A stretch of DNA of 64,000 bases from JAFGVL01 sp963663245 (GTDB taxonomy: Bacteria > Bacteroidota > Bacteroidia > Bacteroidales > Paludibacteraceae), in the NCBI GenBank assembly GCA_963663245.1, contig OY760143.1:930001-994000 (forward strand), written 5' to 3'. Positions 42,096 through 50,641 of this stretch are shown here, piece by piece. The notes below the pieces were generated by a model. It did not search any database. It had not been told where the DNA came from and saw only the letters and a program-made list of their open reading frames with translations. Numbering within the stretch: position 1 is the stretch's first letter; every line of letters starts with the position of its first letter. The position numbers and the translations under genes are program-made.

Positions 42096-42830
42096 TTAGA
42101 TGGGTTTTTGTTTGTCCATAGCTAAATCTTTCAGTTTTTTAGGCATTTTTTCAACAGCATATCGTAAGGCAGTTCTAGGCATTAAAGCTTTATGTTCAAC
42201 AATATATTCTATTACTTCTTTTTCATAGGTTTGGCTAGTTACCTTTAACATCCATCCATATCCTTTTTGTACTAAGTCTTCTTTGTCCAATAAAAGGATA
42301 TCTGCAATCTCAAATATATCTTCTAAAAACAAACCTTTTCGAGCCGGAATAATTAATGATACGGCTGCTGCTCTACGTAACCATTGATTTTCTGATTTTG
42401 CAAACCTTTTCAATTCTTTTATGTAATCTGGGTATTGAATTAAAAAGTCCCCCATTGTTTTATTGCAAAAAGTATCACAAGTAGCCCAATTGTTTATATA
42501 CTTACTAATCCATTTTTCAAAAATAGAAAAATCACAAGGTTCGTATTCCTTTCTAAGTTTGTATGAAAATCTGCAGGCAATAATTCCTTCTTCTAAATAG
42601 CCAGATTGCCAAAGTTTTTCGCATAAAATAAAGATATCCTTTTTGCTTTCTTCTTTTATTATCTTGAAATACATTTTTGAAATGGCATTTATTGCCACCA
42701 TTTTTAATCCATAATGTTGAATTTCTTCTTTAAAATAGTGTTGGTTTTGTTTTCTTGTATTTGGATTAGCTTGGTTTGTTAAATCTTTCCTGATTTCTGA
42801 TATTATGGTATTGGATGCGTCTTTATTCAT
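42096..42830 (-). CDS. DNA alkylation repair protein (AlkD-like)
   Basis: This 244-residue protein is built of HEAT-like helix pairs in the AlkD family pattern: NPNTRKQNQHYFK near the start, WQSGYLEEGIIACRFSYKL, WATCDTFCNKTMGDFL near 115-130 (the family WxxxD segment), WLRRAAAVSLIIPARKG and KGYGWMLKVTSQTYEKEV. AlkD glycosylases remove bulky alkylated bases such as 7-methylguanine. Activity is inferred from the family. It is the last gene of a minus-strand set that starts with the PD40 lipoprotein, 13 bp after the spondin-type gene. Confidence 0.88.
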   Translation of the reverse strand: MNKDASNTIISEIRKDLTNQANPNTRKQNQHYFKEEIQHYGLKMVAINAISKMYFKIIKEESKKDIFILCEKLWQSGYLEEGIIACRFSYKLRKEYEPCDFSIFEKWISKYINNWATCDTFCNKTMGDFLIQYPDYIKELKRFAKSENQWLRRAAAVSLIIPARKGLFLEDIFEIADILLLDKEDLVQKGYGWMLKVTSQTYEKEVIEYIVEHKALMPRTALRYAVEKMPKKLKDLAMDKQKPI

Positions 42831-42843
42831 AAGATCAATTGTT

Positions 42844-43506
42844 TTATTTTTTTACAATTGATACAGTGCAGAAATTTGGATTGACTTCTATACCGTTACC
42901 TAGCGGAGCAGTTGTTATTAAAGTGATTTTTCCTGCCGGGTTGCTGTCAATGTCGCTAGAAGTGAAGGCGTTTCCATCGTCTGTTCCAGCATCATATACC
43001 TTTGCTTGTAGTTGTTTACTCTCAACAAAACAGTCATTCTCTAATAAGTCAATATTTACTATTCCGACATACCAATCAGGACTAGGAGCTAACATGCTAG
43101 CAAGAGTTATTGCAGAATGCTTGCTGTCTACAGATATATTAAGACTTATTTCACCAGTTCCATTATTTAAACCATTACCTAATACTATTTCTTTTCCTTC
43201 ACCATTGTTTATAAATGTATTAATTTCATTTGATAGAATTGTCGTAGCACCGGTTTCAGCCATTGATTCAATTCCTTCCGAAGCAAAAGTATTCTCCTGA
43301 AAGAAGGAGCTCGAATTTTTATGACTCCATCCTATTAAGGGTGAAAAATGAGCCCCATTAGGGTAGTCTGTTGGGAAATCGACAGTGTTCCAGTTAAAGC
43401 TAAATGTAACAGTGTAAGTAGCTGCTGTTTCTTTACAACTGTTATCGTTTTCGCAGCTGAATAGTAATGATAGTAAAAGTAGAACTGAAAATATTTTAGT
43501 TTTCAT
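42844..43506 (-). CDS. Spondin-domain lipoprotein
   Basis: This 220-residue protein has a lipoprotein signal (lipobox LFSC, Cys18). The rest matches the spondin N domain seen in bacterial secreted proteins: YTVTFSFNWNTVDFPTDYPNG near the N-terminus, AHFSPLIGWSHKNSSSFF, ASEGIESMAETG, and a PSPDWYVGIVNIDLL strand. The role is unknown; in animals the domain is found in extracellular matrix proteins. It should sit on the outer membrane, facing the periplasm or the cell surface. It is in a series of minus-strand envelope genes (PD40, DUF302, DUF2141). Confidence 0.87.
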   Translation of the reverse strand: MKTKIFSVLLLLSLLFSCENDNSCKETAATYTVTFSFNWNTVDFPTDYPNGAHFSPLIGWSHKNSSSFFQENTFASEGIESMAETGATTILSNEINTFINNGEGKEIVLGNGLNNGTGEISLNISVDSKHSAITLASMLAPSPDWYVGIVNIDLLENDCFVESKQLQAKVYDAGTDDGNAFTSSDIDSNPAGKITLITTAPLGNGIEVNPNFCTVSIVKK

Positions 43507-43561
43507 TGTTGCAATTTATGATGTGTTATTCAATAATTAGTTTAATTACTTGCTAATTCTT

Positions 43562-43975
43562 TTAAAGATACTTTATATTAATGAATATAGATTTGTTCTT
43601 ATCGATAAATATAGCAGCTTTTTTAAATGATGGTATACCTTTCATTTTATTAGATGCCCCTATTCCTTCTTTGGGTATGCCTATAAAATTGGTGTCCAAT
43701 ATTCCATTTTTATTCATGTCGTGATATACCATTATAGCATACTTCCCTTTTTTTAAACTAGAGAATTTGAGAACACAAGTATTATTTTTAATTGACATTT
43801 TTTTCTTAATGCACGTTTTTGAGGCATGGTTAAAATCTTCTCCTTCTTTATATAGCATTACGTATGCAATGCCATTATCGCTAAACCCTTTAATATTTAC
43901 TTGCAATTGAAAGGTTTGAGAAAAAACATTAGCTATTGATAGAAAAAAAAGTATTATAAGTGCTGTTGGTTTCAA
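43562..43975 (-). CDS. Secreted DUF2141 protein
   Basis: I set the start at a TTG at 43975, right after the stop codon of the upstream gene, because the signal peptide (LKPTALIILFFLSIANVFSQ pattern) starts there; an in-frame ATG at 44029 would overlap DUF302 by 53 bp. The 137-residue product is beta-rich, with the DUF2141 marks GIAYVMLYKEGEDF, the KGKYAIMVYHDMNKNGILDTNFIGIPKEG segment (a calcium-like DxNxxGxxD loop) and KAAIFIDK. The role is unknown. It is probably periplasmic or surface-exposed. Confidence 0.75.
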   Translation of the reverse strand: MKPTALIILFFLSIANVFSQTFQLQVNIKGFSDNGIAYVMLYKEGEDFNHASKTCIKKKMSIKNNTCVLKFSSLKKGKYAIMVYHDMNKNGILDTNFIGIPKEGIGASNKMKGIPSFKKAAIFIDKNKSIFINIKYL

Positions 43976-43976
43976 A

Positions 43977-44369
43977 TTATTTGAGACTATTAATGACTTT
44001 TTTAAGTTTGCTTTGAACTTCTGATGCAAATTCTTCTAAATCCGTATTTTTAACAGTACTCATTGATGCAACTGGATCAACTGCAGAAACTTCAATTTTT
44101 CCATCTTCATGTTCCTCAACAACAATATTACAAGGCAAGAAAACACCAATTTTATCTTCGCTTTGTAATGCTTTATATGCAAAATGAGGATTGCAAGCCC
44201 CTAAAATTGTGTATCTTTTGAAATCAGCATCAATTTTTTGTTTCAATGTTTGTTTTACATCAATCTCTGTTAGTACACCAAAACCTTCTTTTTTTAATTC
44301 AGTTTTTACTTGTTTGATTGCTTCTATGAAGCAGTTGTCTTTTAGAATTGTGCTAAAATAATAACTCAT
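43977..44369 (-). CDS. DUF302 protein
   Basis: This 130-residue soluble protein matches DUF302: YYFSTILKDNCFIEAIKQVKTELKKEGFGVLTEID near the N-terminus, then YTILGACNPHFAYKALQSEDKIGVFLPCNIVVEE, which contains the conserved Cys-Asn-Pro and Pro-Cys-Asn residues. Heme or redox roles have been proposed in the family but no function is established. No signal peptide is present. The DUF2141 gene follows at once. Confidence 0.9.
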   Translation of the reverse strand: MSYYFSTILKDNCFIEAIKQVKTELKKEGFGVLTEIDVKQTLKQKIDADFKRYTILGACNPHFAYKALQSEDKIGVFLPCNIVVEEHEDGKIEVSAVDPVASMSTVKNTDLEEFASEVQSKLKKVINSLK

Positions 44370-44418
44370 AATTATGGGTGTTGTTGATTAATTAGTTAAT
44401 TGAATAATAATTTCATTT

Positions 44419-45342
44419 TTATTCTCTAGATAACATAAAAATAGAAAAAATGCCACTGTCTAATTTGTGGTAATACAAGCGTTTAGCATCATCTGACAGA
44501 GATGGCCCTTCTACAAATGCGTTTATATTTCCATCAAAAGGTTCTGTGATTGATATCGGCTTTTCAAATATCCCATTTGTTTGTTCTCTTTTGGCATAAT
44601 ACAGTTTAAATATTGGAGGTGTTGACAATGTTACTTGTGAGTAAAATACTTCTAACTCATCTGCAGATAGTTCTCCTGCATATTCAATTCTCTCATCTGT
44701 ATTAATATTTGATAATATTTCTGTTTCATTGGCATGAATATTAAATTCATTGCCACTTCTTTCTGCAAGTCTTATATTTCCTTTATGTGGAAAGTTTTCT
44801 CCAATATTAAATTTAGCATTTGAAGATAGTAGGGTGTTCCCATTTTTAGAAATTTCAACGCCCATATTTATCCAATATGGAGTAGGGATATTTATGCTTC
44901 CATTTATTTCGTGTAATTCAGTAACTGTTCCACTATTAAAAATACCACTATATATTGTTTTAATACCAGTATTAAGATTACGAGTAGAAATAAAGTAGAA
45001 ATTATTGTTTGCATCCATGGTAGGGTTTCCATCAACCGAACTAGAATTTACGCCTTGTATTTCTCCTTTGAACTCAAATGTTGTATCATCAATTTTTTCA
45101 GCATAGTAAAGTTCTTTTTCATTACTCCCTTGATGGTTATTGAAGAAAATATAGTTTCCATTTTTTGTAATAAATGGCTCCATTGCATCTAAACTATAAC
45201 CTATAATAGTTACTTTTTTCTCGTTTCTAAATTCTGATAATGTTTCTGTTGTAATTGTTGGCTCTTTTTCACAATTATATAAAAGAAAAACTAAAAGTAA
45301 AGTAGCTAAGATTTTAATTGTAGCTATTTGTTTTAACTCCAT
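44419..45342 (-). CDS. PD40/WD40-like beta-propeller lipoprotein
   Basis: This 307-residue lipoprotein (lipobox LYNC, Cys24) has TolB-type PD40 repeats: AMEPFITKNGNYIFFNNH, NPTMDANNNFYFISTRN, GVEISKNGNTLLSS and EGPSLSDDAKRLYYHKLDSG, each an S/D-x-x-G-x-x-(L/Y)-(Y/F) blade. This predicts a beta-propeller on the outer membrane that may bind a protein or glycan. It is first in the minus-strand set with DUF302 and DUF2141. The function is unknown. Confidence 0.8.
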   Translation of the reverse strand: MELKQIATIKILATLLLVFLLYNCEKEPTITTETLSEFRNEKKVTIIGYSLDAMEPFITKNGNYIFFNNHQGSNEKELYYAEKIDDTTFEFKGEIQGVNSSSVDGNPTMDANNNFYFISTRNLNTGIKTIYSGIFNSGTVTELHEINGSINIPTPYWINMGVEISKNGNTLLSSNAKFNIGENFPHKGNIRLAERSGNEFNIHANETEILSNINTDERIEYAGELSADELEVFYSQVTLSTPPIFKLYYAKREQTNGIFEKPISITEPFDGNINAFVEGPSLSDDAKRLYYHKLDSGIFSIFMLSRE

Positions 45343-45439
45343 ATTTTTTATAGACTATATAAGGTACTTAAGTTTTTATTATATCAAAGATATAAATTTC
45401 TCTTAATAAATATATATTCTATTTTTTTATGCGACTTTG

Positions 45440-45480
45440 AAAATAAAAGCCGCTATTCAATAAAGAATAACGGCTTTCAA
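45440..45480 (-). terminator. Terminator after glnS
   Basis: AAAGCCGCTATTC pairs with GAATAACGGCTTT apart from one C-A mismatch, and a T-rich run follows on the minus strand. Confidence 0.8.
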
Positions 45481-45501
45481 TTTATAGTTAAGTACTTATA
45501 A

Positions 45502-47193
45502 TTAGCTATTCTTCTTCGTCCAACTATCCTTTAAACCAACAGTCTTATTAAATACCAATTTATCAGCAGTAGAGTCAGGGTCTATATTAAAATAACCCGT
45601 ACGTTGGAATTGGAAGTTCTCCATGTGTTTGGCATTTTTTAACCAAGGCTCCACTCGTGCTGCAGTATTTACAATAAGCGAGTCTGGGTTAAGTAAGTCT
45701 CTAAAGTCAGTTTCTTTTTCTTCGCTAGGATTTTCTACATTAAACAAGCGGTCGTATATGCGAACTTCAGCAGGCAAGGAGTGTTCTACACTTACCCAAT
45801 GGATAGTGCCTTTTACCTTGCGGTTGCTTTCGGGCATGCCACTTTTTGTTTGTGGGTCGTACTCAGCATATACTTCGGTAATGTTTCCAGCTTCGTCTTT
45901 TTTACAGCCTGTACATTTAATAATATAGGCGCTTTTCAAACGTACTTCTTTATCTATAGTCATACGGAAGAATTTCTTTGGAGCATCTTCCATAAAGTCG
46001 TTACGTTCTATATATAGTTCTTTGGTAAATGGAATTTCGTGTTTGCCTGCTGTTTCGTCGCCAGGGTTGTTTACGGCTTCCATCATCTCTACCTGATCTT
46101 CTGGGTAGTTGGTCAGAATTAATTTGATAGGATCGATAACAGCACTTACACGTGTTGCTTTCTCATTTAAATCTTCACGGATAGAAGACTCTAATAAAGA
46201 CACATCATTCAGTGCTTCGTATTTGGTGTATCCAATTTTATCGATAAAGCTATGAATAGATGCAGGGGTGTATCCACGACGACGTAAACCACCAATAGTA
46301 GGCATGCGTGGGTCGTCCCATCCTGTTACCAGTCCTTCTTGTACTAATTGTAACATTTTTCGTTTACTCATTACAGTATAGGTAATGTTCAAACGGTTAA
46401 ATTCTGTTTGATAAGGGCGATAGTCACTATTAGCAAACTGATCGATATACCAATTATATAATGGGCGGTGTACTTCAAATTCTAGTGTACATAAAGAGTG
46501 TGTTACGCCTTCGAAATAATCCGATTGCCCATGAGCAAAATCGTACATAGGATATGCTTTCCAAGTTGTGCCTGTGCGATGGTGTGGATGATTAACCACG
46601 CGGTACATAATAGGATCACGAAAATGCATGTTTGATGCCGCCATGTCTATTTTTGCACGCAATACCATAGCACCTTCAGGAATTTCGCCTGTATTCATTT
46701 TTTCGAAAAGTTTTAAGCTTTCTTCCATTGGACGGCTACGGAAAGGACTTGCTGTTCCTGCCTCGGTAGGCGTTCCTTTTTGTTTGGCCATCTCATCTGA
46801 GCTTTGCTCATCGATATAGGCTTTTCCATCTTTTATAAATTGTACCGCTAAATCCCAGAGTTGTTGGAAGTATTCTGAGGTAAAGCAAATCTTATCCCAT
46901 TTATACCCCAACCATTGTATATCTTCTTGAATAGCATCTACGTATTCAACTTCTTCCTTGCTAGGGTTAGTGTCGTCGAAACGAAGGTTGCAAGTTCCAT
47001 TGTATTTCTCTGCAATACCAAAGTCCATACAAATAGCTTTGGCATGACCGATATGTAAATAACCGTTAGGTTCAGGAGGGAATCGGGTTTGTATGCGTCC
47101 ATTATTTCTTCCTTCTTGAATATCTTTTTCTACCATCTGTTCAATAAAATTGAGACTTTTAGGTGTTTCTTGATTGTCTTTTTTGTCGGTCAT
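45502..47193 (-). CDS. glnS: Glutamine-tRNA ligase
   Basis: This 563-residue class I synthetase charges tRNA-Gln. It has the HIGH motif as PEPNGYLHIGHAKAI (HIGH at 47-50), the variant KMSKS loop as VMSKRK near residue 277, and C-terminal beta-barrels for the anticodon. No YqeY-type C-terminal extension is present. GlnRS in bacteria descends from a eukaryote-derived transfer. By eye this gene uses more GC-ending codons than its neighbours. Presence of GlnRS implies direct charging rather than only the GatCAB route. Confidence 0.96.
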   Translation of the reverse strand: MTDKKDNQETPKSLNFIEQMVEKDIQEGRNNGRIQTRFPPEPNGYLHIGHAKAICMDFGIAEKYNGTCNLRFDDTNPSKEEVEYVDAIQEDIQWLGYKWDKICFTSEYFQQLWDLAVQFIKDGKAYIDEQSSDEMAKQKGTPTEAGTASPFRSRPMEESLKLFEKMNTGEIPEGAMVLRAKIDMAASNMHFRDPIMYRVVNHPHHRTGTTWKAYPMYDFAHGQSDYFEGVTHSLCTLEFEVHRPLYNWYIDQFANSDYRPYQTEFNRLNITYTVMSKRKMLQLVQEGLVTGWDDPRMPTIGGLRRRGYTPASIHSFIDKIGYTKYEALNDVSLLESSIREDLNEKATRVSAVIDPIKLILTNYPEDQVEMMEAVNNPGDETAGKHEIPFTKELYIERNDFMEDAPKKFFRMTIDKEVRLKSAYIIKCTGCKKDEAGNITEVYAEYDPQTKSGMPESNRKVKGTIHWVSVEHSLPAEVRIYDRLFNVENPSEEKETDFRDLLNPDSLIVNTAARVEPWLKNAKHMENFQFQRTGYFNIDPDSTADKLVFNKTVGLKDSWTKKNS

Positions 47194-47233
47194 TATTTGT
47201 TCTTATTGTGATGCGATGAATGGTGTATCTACG

Positions 47234-47270
47234 AAAAAAGAGCCACTATAATAGACGACTCTTTTTTATT
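47234..47270 (-). terminator. Terminator after lpxA
   Basis: AAAAAAGAG pairs with CTCTTTTTT across a 16-nt loop that contains a weaker stem. It lies between lpxA and glnS. Confidence 0.65.
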
Positions 47271-47286
47271 GTAAAGATTTTAATTT

Positions 47287-48066
47287 CTATTCTAATGTTC
47301 CTCTAATGATACCGCGAGCAGAAGCTTTAATGAAATTTTCAATATAGGTTCTTTCTTCACTTTCTGGTAATTCTTTTTCCATTTGCTCTAATGCTTGTGT
47401 TGTATTTAAAGCTGATTGGTAAATTAAACGGTAAATGTGTTGAATGCGGTCAATTTGCTCTATAGAGTATCCTCTACGACGTAAACCGATAGAATTTAGC
47501 CCTACAAAACAAAGAGGGTCTCTGCCTGCTGTAATATAAGGAGGGATATCTTTGATAACTTTTGAGCCTCCTTGAATCATTGAATGTGCTCCAATGCGAG
47601 AAAATTGGTGAACTAAAACACCGCCACTAATAATGGCATTGTCATCAACTGTTACTTCTCCTGCTAATTGAGTAGAGTTAGATATAATAATATTATCACC
47701 TAAAATACAATCATGACCTACGTGGCTATATGCCATAATTAAACAGTTTTTTCCAATAATTGTTTTTTCTTTAGATGCTGTCCCTCTATTAATAGTAACT
47801 CCTTCACGAATGGTTGTGTTGTCTCCAATTTCAGCTGTGGTTTCTTCTCCATCAAATTTTAAGTCTTGTGGAATTCCTCCAATTACTGCACAAGGAAAAA
47901 TACGACAATTTTTGCCAATACGAGAGCCATCAAGAATTGTTACGTGTGGCATAATCATGGTGCCTTCGCCAATAACAACATTTTTTTCAATAGTTACATA
48001 AGGTCCAATATTAACATTTCTGCCAATTTTTGCTTCTGGATGAATGGATGCATTTGAATTTTGCAT
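47287..48066 (-). CDS. lpxA: UDP-N-acetylglucosamine O-acyltransferase
   Basis: This 259-residue cytosolic trimer adds a hydroxyacyl chain to UDP-GlcNAc in the first step of lipid A synthesis. It has left-handed beta-helix hexapeptide repeats (about 1-180, e.g. IGRNVNIGPYVTIEKNVVIG) with the catalytic His in the AYSHVGHDCILGDN segment, then a helical C-terminus. Length matches E. coli LpxA (262). It ends the lpxD - lpxC/fabZ - lpxA run, 13 bp after the fusion gene. Confidence 0.96.
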   Translation of the reverse strand: MQNSNASIHPEAKIGRNVNIGPYVTIEKNVVIGEGTMIMPHVTILDGSRIGKNCRIFPCAVIGGIPQDLKFDGEETTAEIGDNTTIREGVTINRGTASKEKTIIGKNCLIMAYSHVGHDCILGDNIIISNSTQLAGEVTVDDNAIISGGVLVHQFSRIGAHSMIQGGSKVIKDIPPYITAGRDPLCFVGLNSIGLRRRGYSIEQIDRIQHIYRLIYQSALNTTQALEQMEKELPESEERTYIENFIKASARGIIRGTLE

Positions 48067-48079
48067 ATAGATATTTTAA

Positions 48080-49462
48080 TTATTTGTTTTTTATTACTTG
48101 AGCCATTAATATGGCTTCTGTTACAATTCTTTCACCAACAAAAGCTCTCGCTTTCATATGTACTAAACCTCTACGAATTGGTTCTATTAAATCTAGTCTA
48201 AATATTAAGGTGTCTCCTGGTACTACCTTGCTTCTAAACTTTACATTGTCAATTTTCATGAAATATGTTGACCATTTCTCTGGTTCTTCAACATTCCAAA
48301 GTGCTAATATACCTCCTGTTTGAGCCATAGCTTCAATTATTAAAACACCAGGCATTACTGGCTCGTCAGGGAAGTGACCTTGAAATAGTGTTTCATTTGC
48401 GGTAACATTTTTTACTCCAATTACTTTACTTTTATTAATATCAATTATTTTATCAATTAATAAGAAAGGCCAGCGGTGGGGTAATAGTTTTTTTATACCA
48501 TTTGTATCTAATACAGGAGCAGTATCTGGATTGTAGACTGGTGTCTGTATTTCTTGTTTTTTTAATTCTTTACGAATCTTTTTTGCAAAGTTCGTGTTGG
48601 TTTTATGACCAGGTTTTGTAGCAATAACCTTTCCAATTATTGGTCGCCCAATTAATGCTAAATCACCAATTACATCTAATAGTTTATGGCGAGCGGGTTC
48701 ATTTTCATATTTTAGTGCGCCATTTAGATAACCAAGTTGGTTGGCATCCATTGTTTGGTGATTGGTTAATTCTGCTATTCGATTAAATTCTGTTTGAGGC
48801 AGAGCTTCGTCATAAATTACAATTGCATTTTCTAAATCTCCTCCTTTGATAAGGTTTTGAGTAAGAAGAGGCTCAATCTCACGTACAAAAACAAAGGTGC
48901 GGCAATCAGCTATTTCTTCTTTGAAATTGCTTAAATCATCTAATGATGCGTATTGGTTAGAAAGTATTTGAGAAGGATACGTAATATGTGTGTCAATGCT
49001 AAATTTTGTGTCGGGTAGAAGGACTATTGAAGAACCAGTTTCTTTATCAATATATTCAATTTTCTTTTTTACATGAAAAAATTCTTTTTCAGCAGTTTGT
49101 TCAACTATTCCTGCTTCTTCAATTTTCTCTACATATATTAAAGAACTACCCGTTAATATTGGGAACTCTTTTGCATCAACCTCTAGTAAAGAATTATCTA
49201 TTTCCAAAGCAAATAAAGCTGCTAAGGCGTGTTCAATAGTGCTAATTTCTGCATTCCCCTTTGATAAAACTGTTCCTCTTGTAGTTCCCATAACATGCTC
49301 CGCTAAGGCATCAATTATAGGTTGATTTTCTAGATCAACACGTTTAATTTTTATTCCATGATTCTCAGGAGCAGGATTAAACGTTAGGGTAATATCTAGA
49401 CCAGAATGAAGTCCCTTTCCTTTAACAGAAAATGCTTTTTTTATTGTTCTTTGATTTGTCAT
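48080..49462 (-). CDS. lpxC: Fused LpxC deacetylase and FabZ-type dehydratase
   Basis: This 460-residue fusion is typical of Bacteroidota. Residues 1-about 305 are LpxC, the zinc deacetylase that commits to lipid A: KGKGLHSGLDITLTFNP, STIEHALAALFALEIDN, the zinc segment ARHKLLDVIGDLAL, and the KPGHKTNTNFAKKIRK end. Residues about 315-460 are the 3-hydroxyacyl-ACP dehydratase FabZ, with LLPHRWPFLLIDKI and the catalytic His in GHFPDEPVMPG. Joining the two may balance lipid A against fatty acid synthesis. It lies between lpxD (35 bp) and lpxA (13 bp). Confidence 0.97.
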   Translation of the reverse strand: MTNQRTIKKAFSVKGKGLHSGLDITLTFNPAPENHGIKIKRVDLENQPIIDALAEHVMGTTRGTVLSKGNAEISTIEHALAALFALEIDNSLLEVDAKEFPILTGSSLIYVEKIEEAGIVEQTAEKEFFHVKKKIEYIDKETGSSIVLLPDTKFSIDTHITYPSQILSNQYASLDDLSNFKEEIADCRTFVFVREIEPLLTQNLIKGGDLENAIVIYDEALPQTEFNRIAELTNHQTMDANQLGYLNGALKYENEPARHKLLDVIGDLALIGRPIIGKVIATKPGHKTNTNFAKKIRKELKKQEIQTPVYNPDTAPVLDTNGIKKLLPHRWPFLLIDKIIDINKSKVIGVKNVTANETLFQGHFPDEPVMPGVLIIEAMAQTGGILALWNVEEPEKWSTYFMKIDNVKFRSKVVPGDTLIFRLDLIEPIRRGLVHMKARAFVGERIVTEAILMAQVIKNK

Positions 49463-49497
49463 AGAAAGAGAAAAAGTAATTGTATAGTTTGGTAGAT

Positions 49498-50547
49498 TTA
49501 TTTCTTTTCGAGAATCTTTTTTAAATTTTGCACTTCTTTTTGAAGCTCAGTAACTGTTCGCTGTAATGCTGGTAAGTTACGAATAACAGCTGTAGATCTT
49601 CTATAATCACTTATTTCTTGAACAGGAGCGCCCATCCATGTTGTGTGTTCTTTTTTTGTTGAAGAAGATACTCCAGATTTAGCTCCAAAAATTGAATAAT
49701 CTGCAACTGTTATATGCCCAGCAACACCAACTTGTCCTCCAAAAACACAATTTTTACCAATCTTAGTTGAACCAGCAACACCTACTTGACCTGCAACTGC
49801 AGTATTTTGGCCAATTTCAACATTATGAGCTAAGTGCACTAGATTGTCTAATTTTGCACCTCTAAGAATTCTGCTTGAACCCATAGTGGCACAGTCGATA
49901 GCACAATTTGCACCTATTTCAACATCATCTTCAATAATTACATTCCCAATTTGAGCAATTTTATCGTACGTGCCATTTTCTGTAGGAGCAAAGCCAAAAC
50001 CATCAGAACCAATAACAGTTCCTCCATGGATAATACAATTGTTCCCTACTTGACAATTATCGTAAATTTTTACACCAGAGTAGAAAAGTGAATTTTCTCC
50101 AACTGAGACTCCATCACCAATGAATGAGTGAGGGTATATTCGACAATCATTATTGATAACAGTGTTTTCGCCTACATAAACAAAAGGTCCTATGTAGACA
50201 TTTTCTCCAATTTGAGCTGATTTTTCTATAAAAGCTAACGGATGAATACCAGTCTTTTTTTCTTTGCTTTGTTCTACTAGATTTAGTAATACACCTAATG
50301 ATTTATATGCATCTGCAACTTTGATTAAAGTTGCGTTAATAGGTTCTTTAGGTTTAAAGTCACTGTTTACTAGAACAATACTTGCTTTTGTGCTATATAT
50401 ATAATCAGTGTATTTTGGATTAGCTAGAAAAGTTAATGTGCCTGGTTGTCCTTCTTCAATCTTCGATAAATTGTTGACAATAACTTCAGGGTTACCTTCG
50501 ATGGTTCCTTTTAAAAAATCGGCTATTTGTTGAGCTGTAAAGGTCAT
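49498..50547 (-). CDS. lpxD: UDP-3-O-acylglucosamine N-acyltransferase
   Basis: The 349-residue product (start at MTFTAQQIADFLKG, the family N-terminus; the frame extends to 50571) adds the N-linked acyl chain in lipid A synthesis. It has the N-terminal uridine-binding domain (1-100, LSKIEEGQPGTLTFLANPKY), the hexapeptide beta-helix (about 105-310) with the catalytic HLAHNVEIG segment, and a C-terminal helix NLPALQRTVTELQKEVQNLKK-type. It is the first of the three lpx genes and follows the HD hydrolase. Confidence 0.96.
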   Translation of the reverse strand: MTFTAQQIADFLKGTIEGNPEVIVNNLSKIEEGQPGTLTFLANPKYTDYIYSTKASIVLVNSDFKPKEPINATLIKVADAYKSLGVLLNLVEQSKEKKTGIHPLAFIEKSAQIGENVYIGPFVYVGENTVINNDCRIYPHSFIGDGVSVGENSLFYSGVKIYDNCQVGNNCIIHGGTVIGSDGFGFAPTENGTYDKIAQIGNVIIEDDVEIGANCAIDCATMGSSRILRGAKLDNLVHLAHNVEIGQNTAVAGQVGVAGSTKIGKNCVFGGQVGVAGHITVADYSIFGAKSGVSSSTKKEHTTWMGAPVQEISDYRRSTAVIRNLPALQRTVTELQKEVQNLKKILEKK

Positions 50548-50641
50548 TTTGTTAAGAAAATTTGAGCGCAAATTTAAAAAATAATATTAAGTTTCACTAT
50601 CAATAAACATATTTAAATATGTGTGGATACGTTAAAAATTC

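Noticed and set aside
45502..47193. glnS as a recent horizontal transfer
   Set aside because: The codon use looks somewhat richer in GC by eye, but the gene is a normal Bacteroidota housekeeping gene; the transfer from eukaryotes is ancient.
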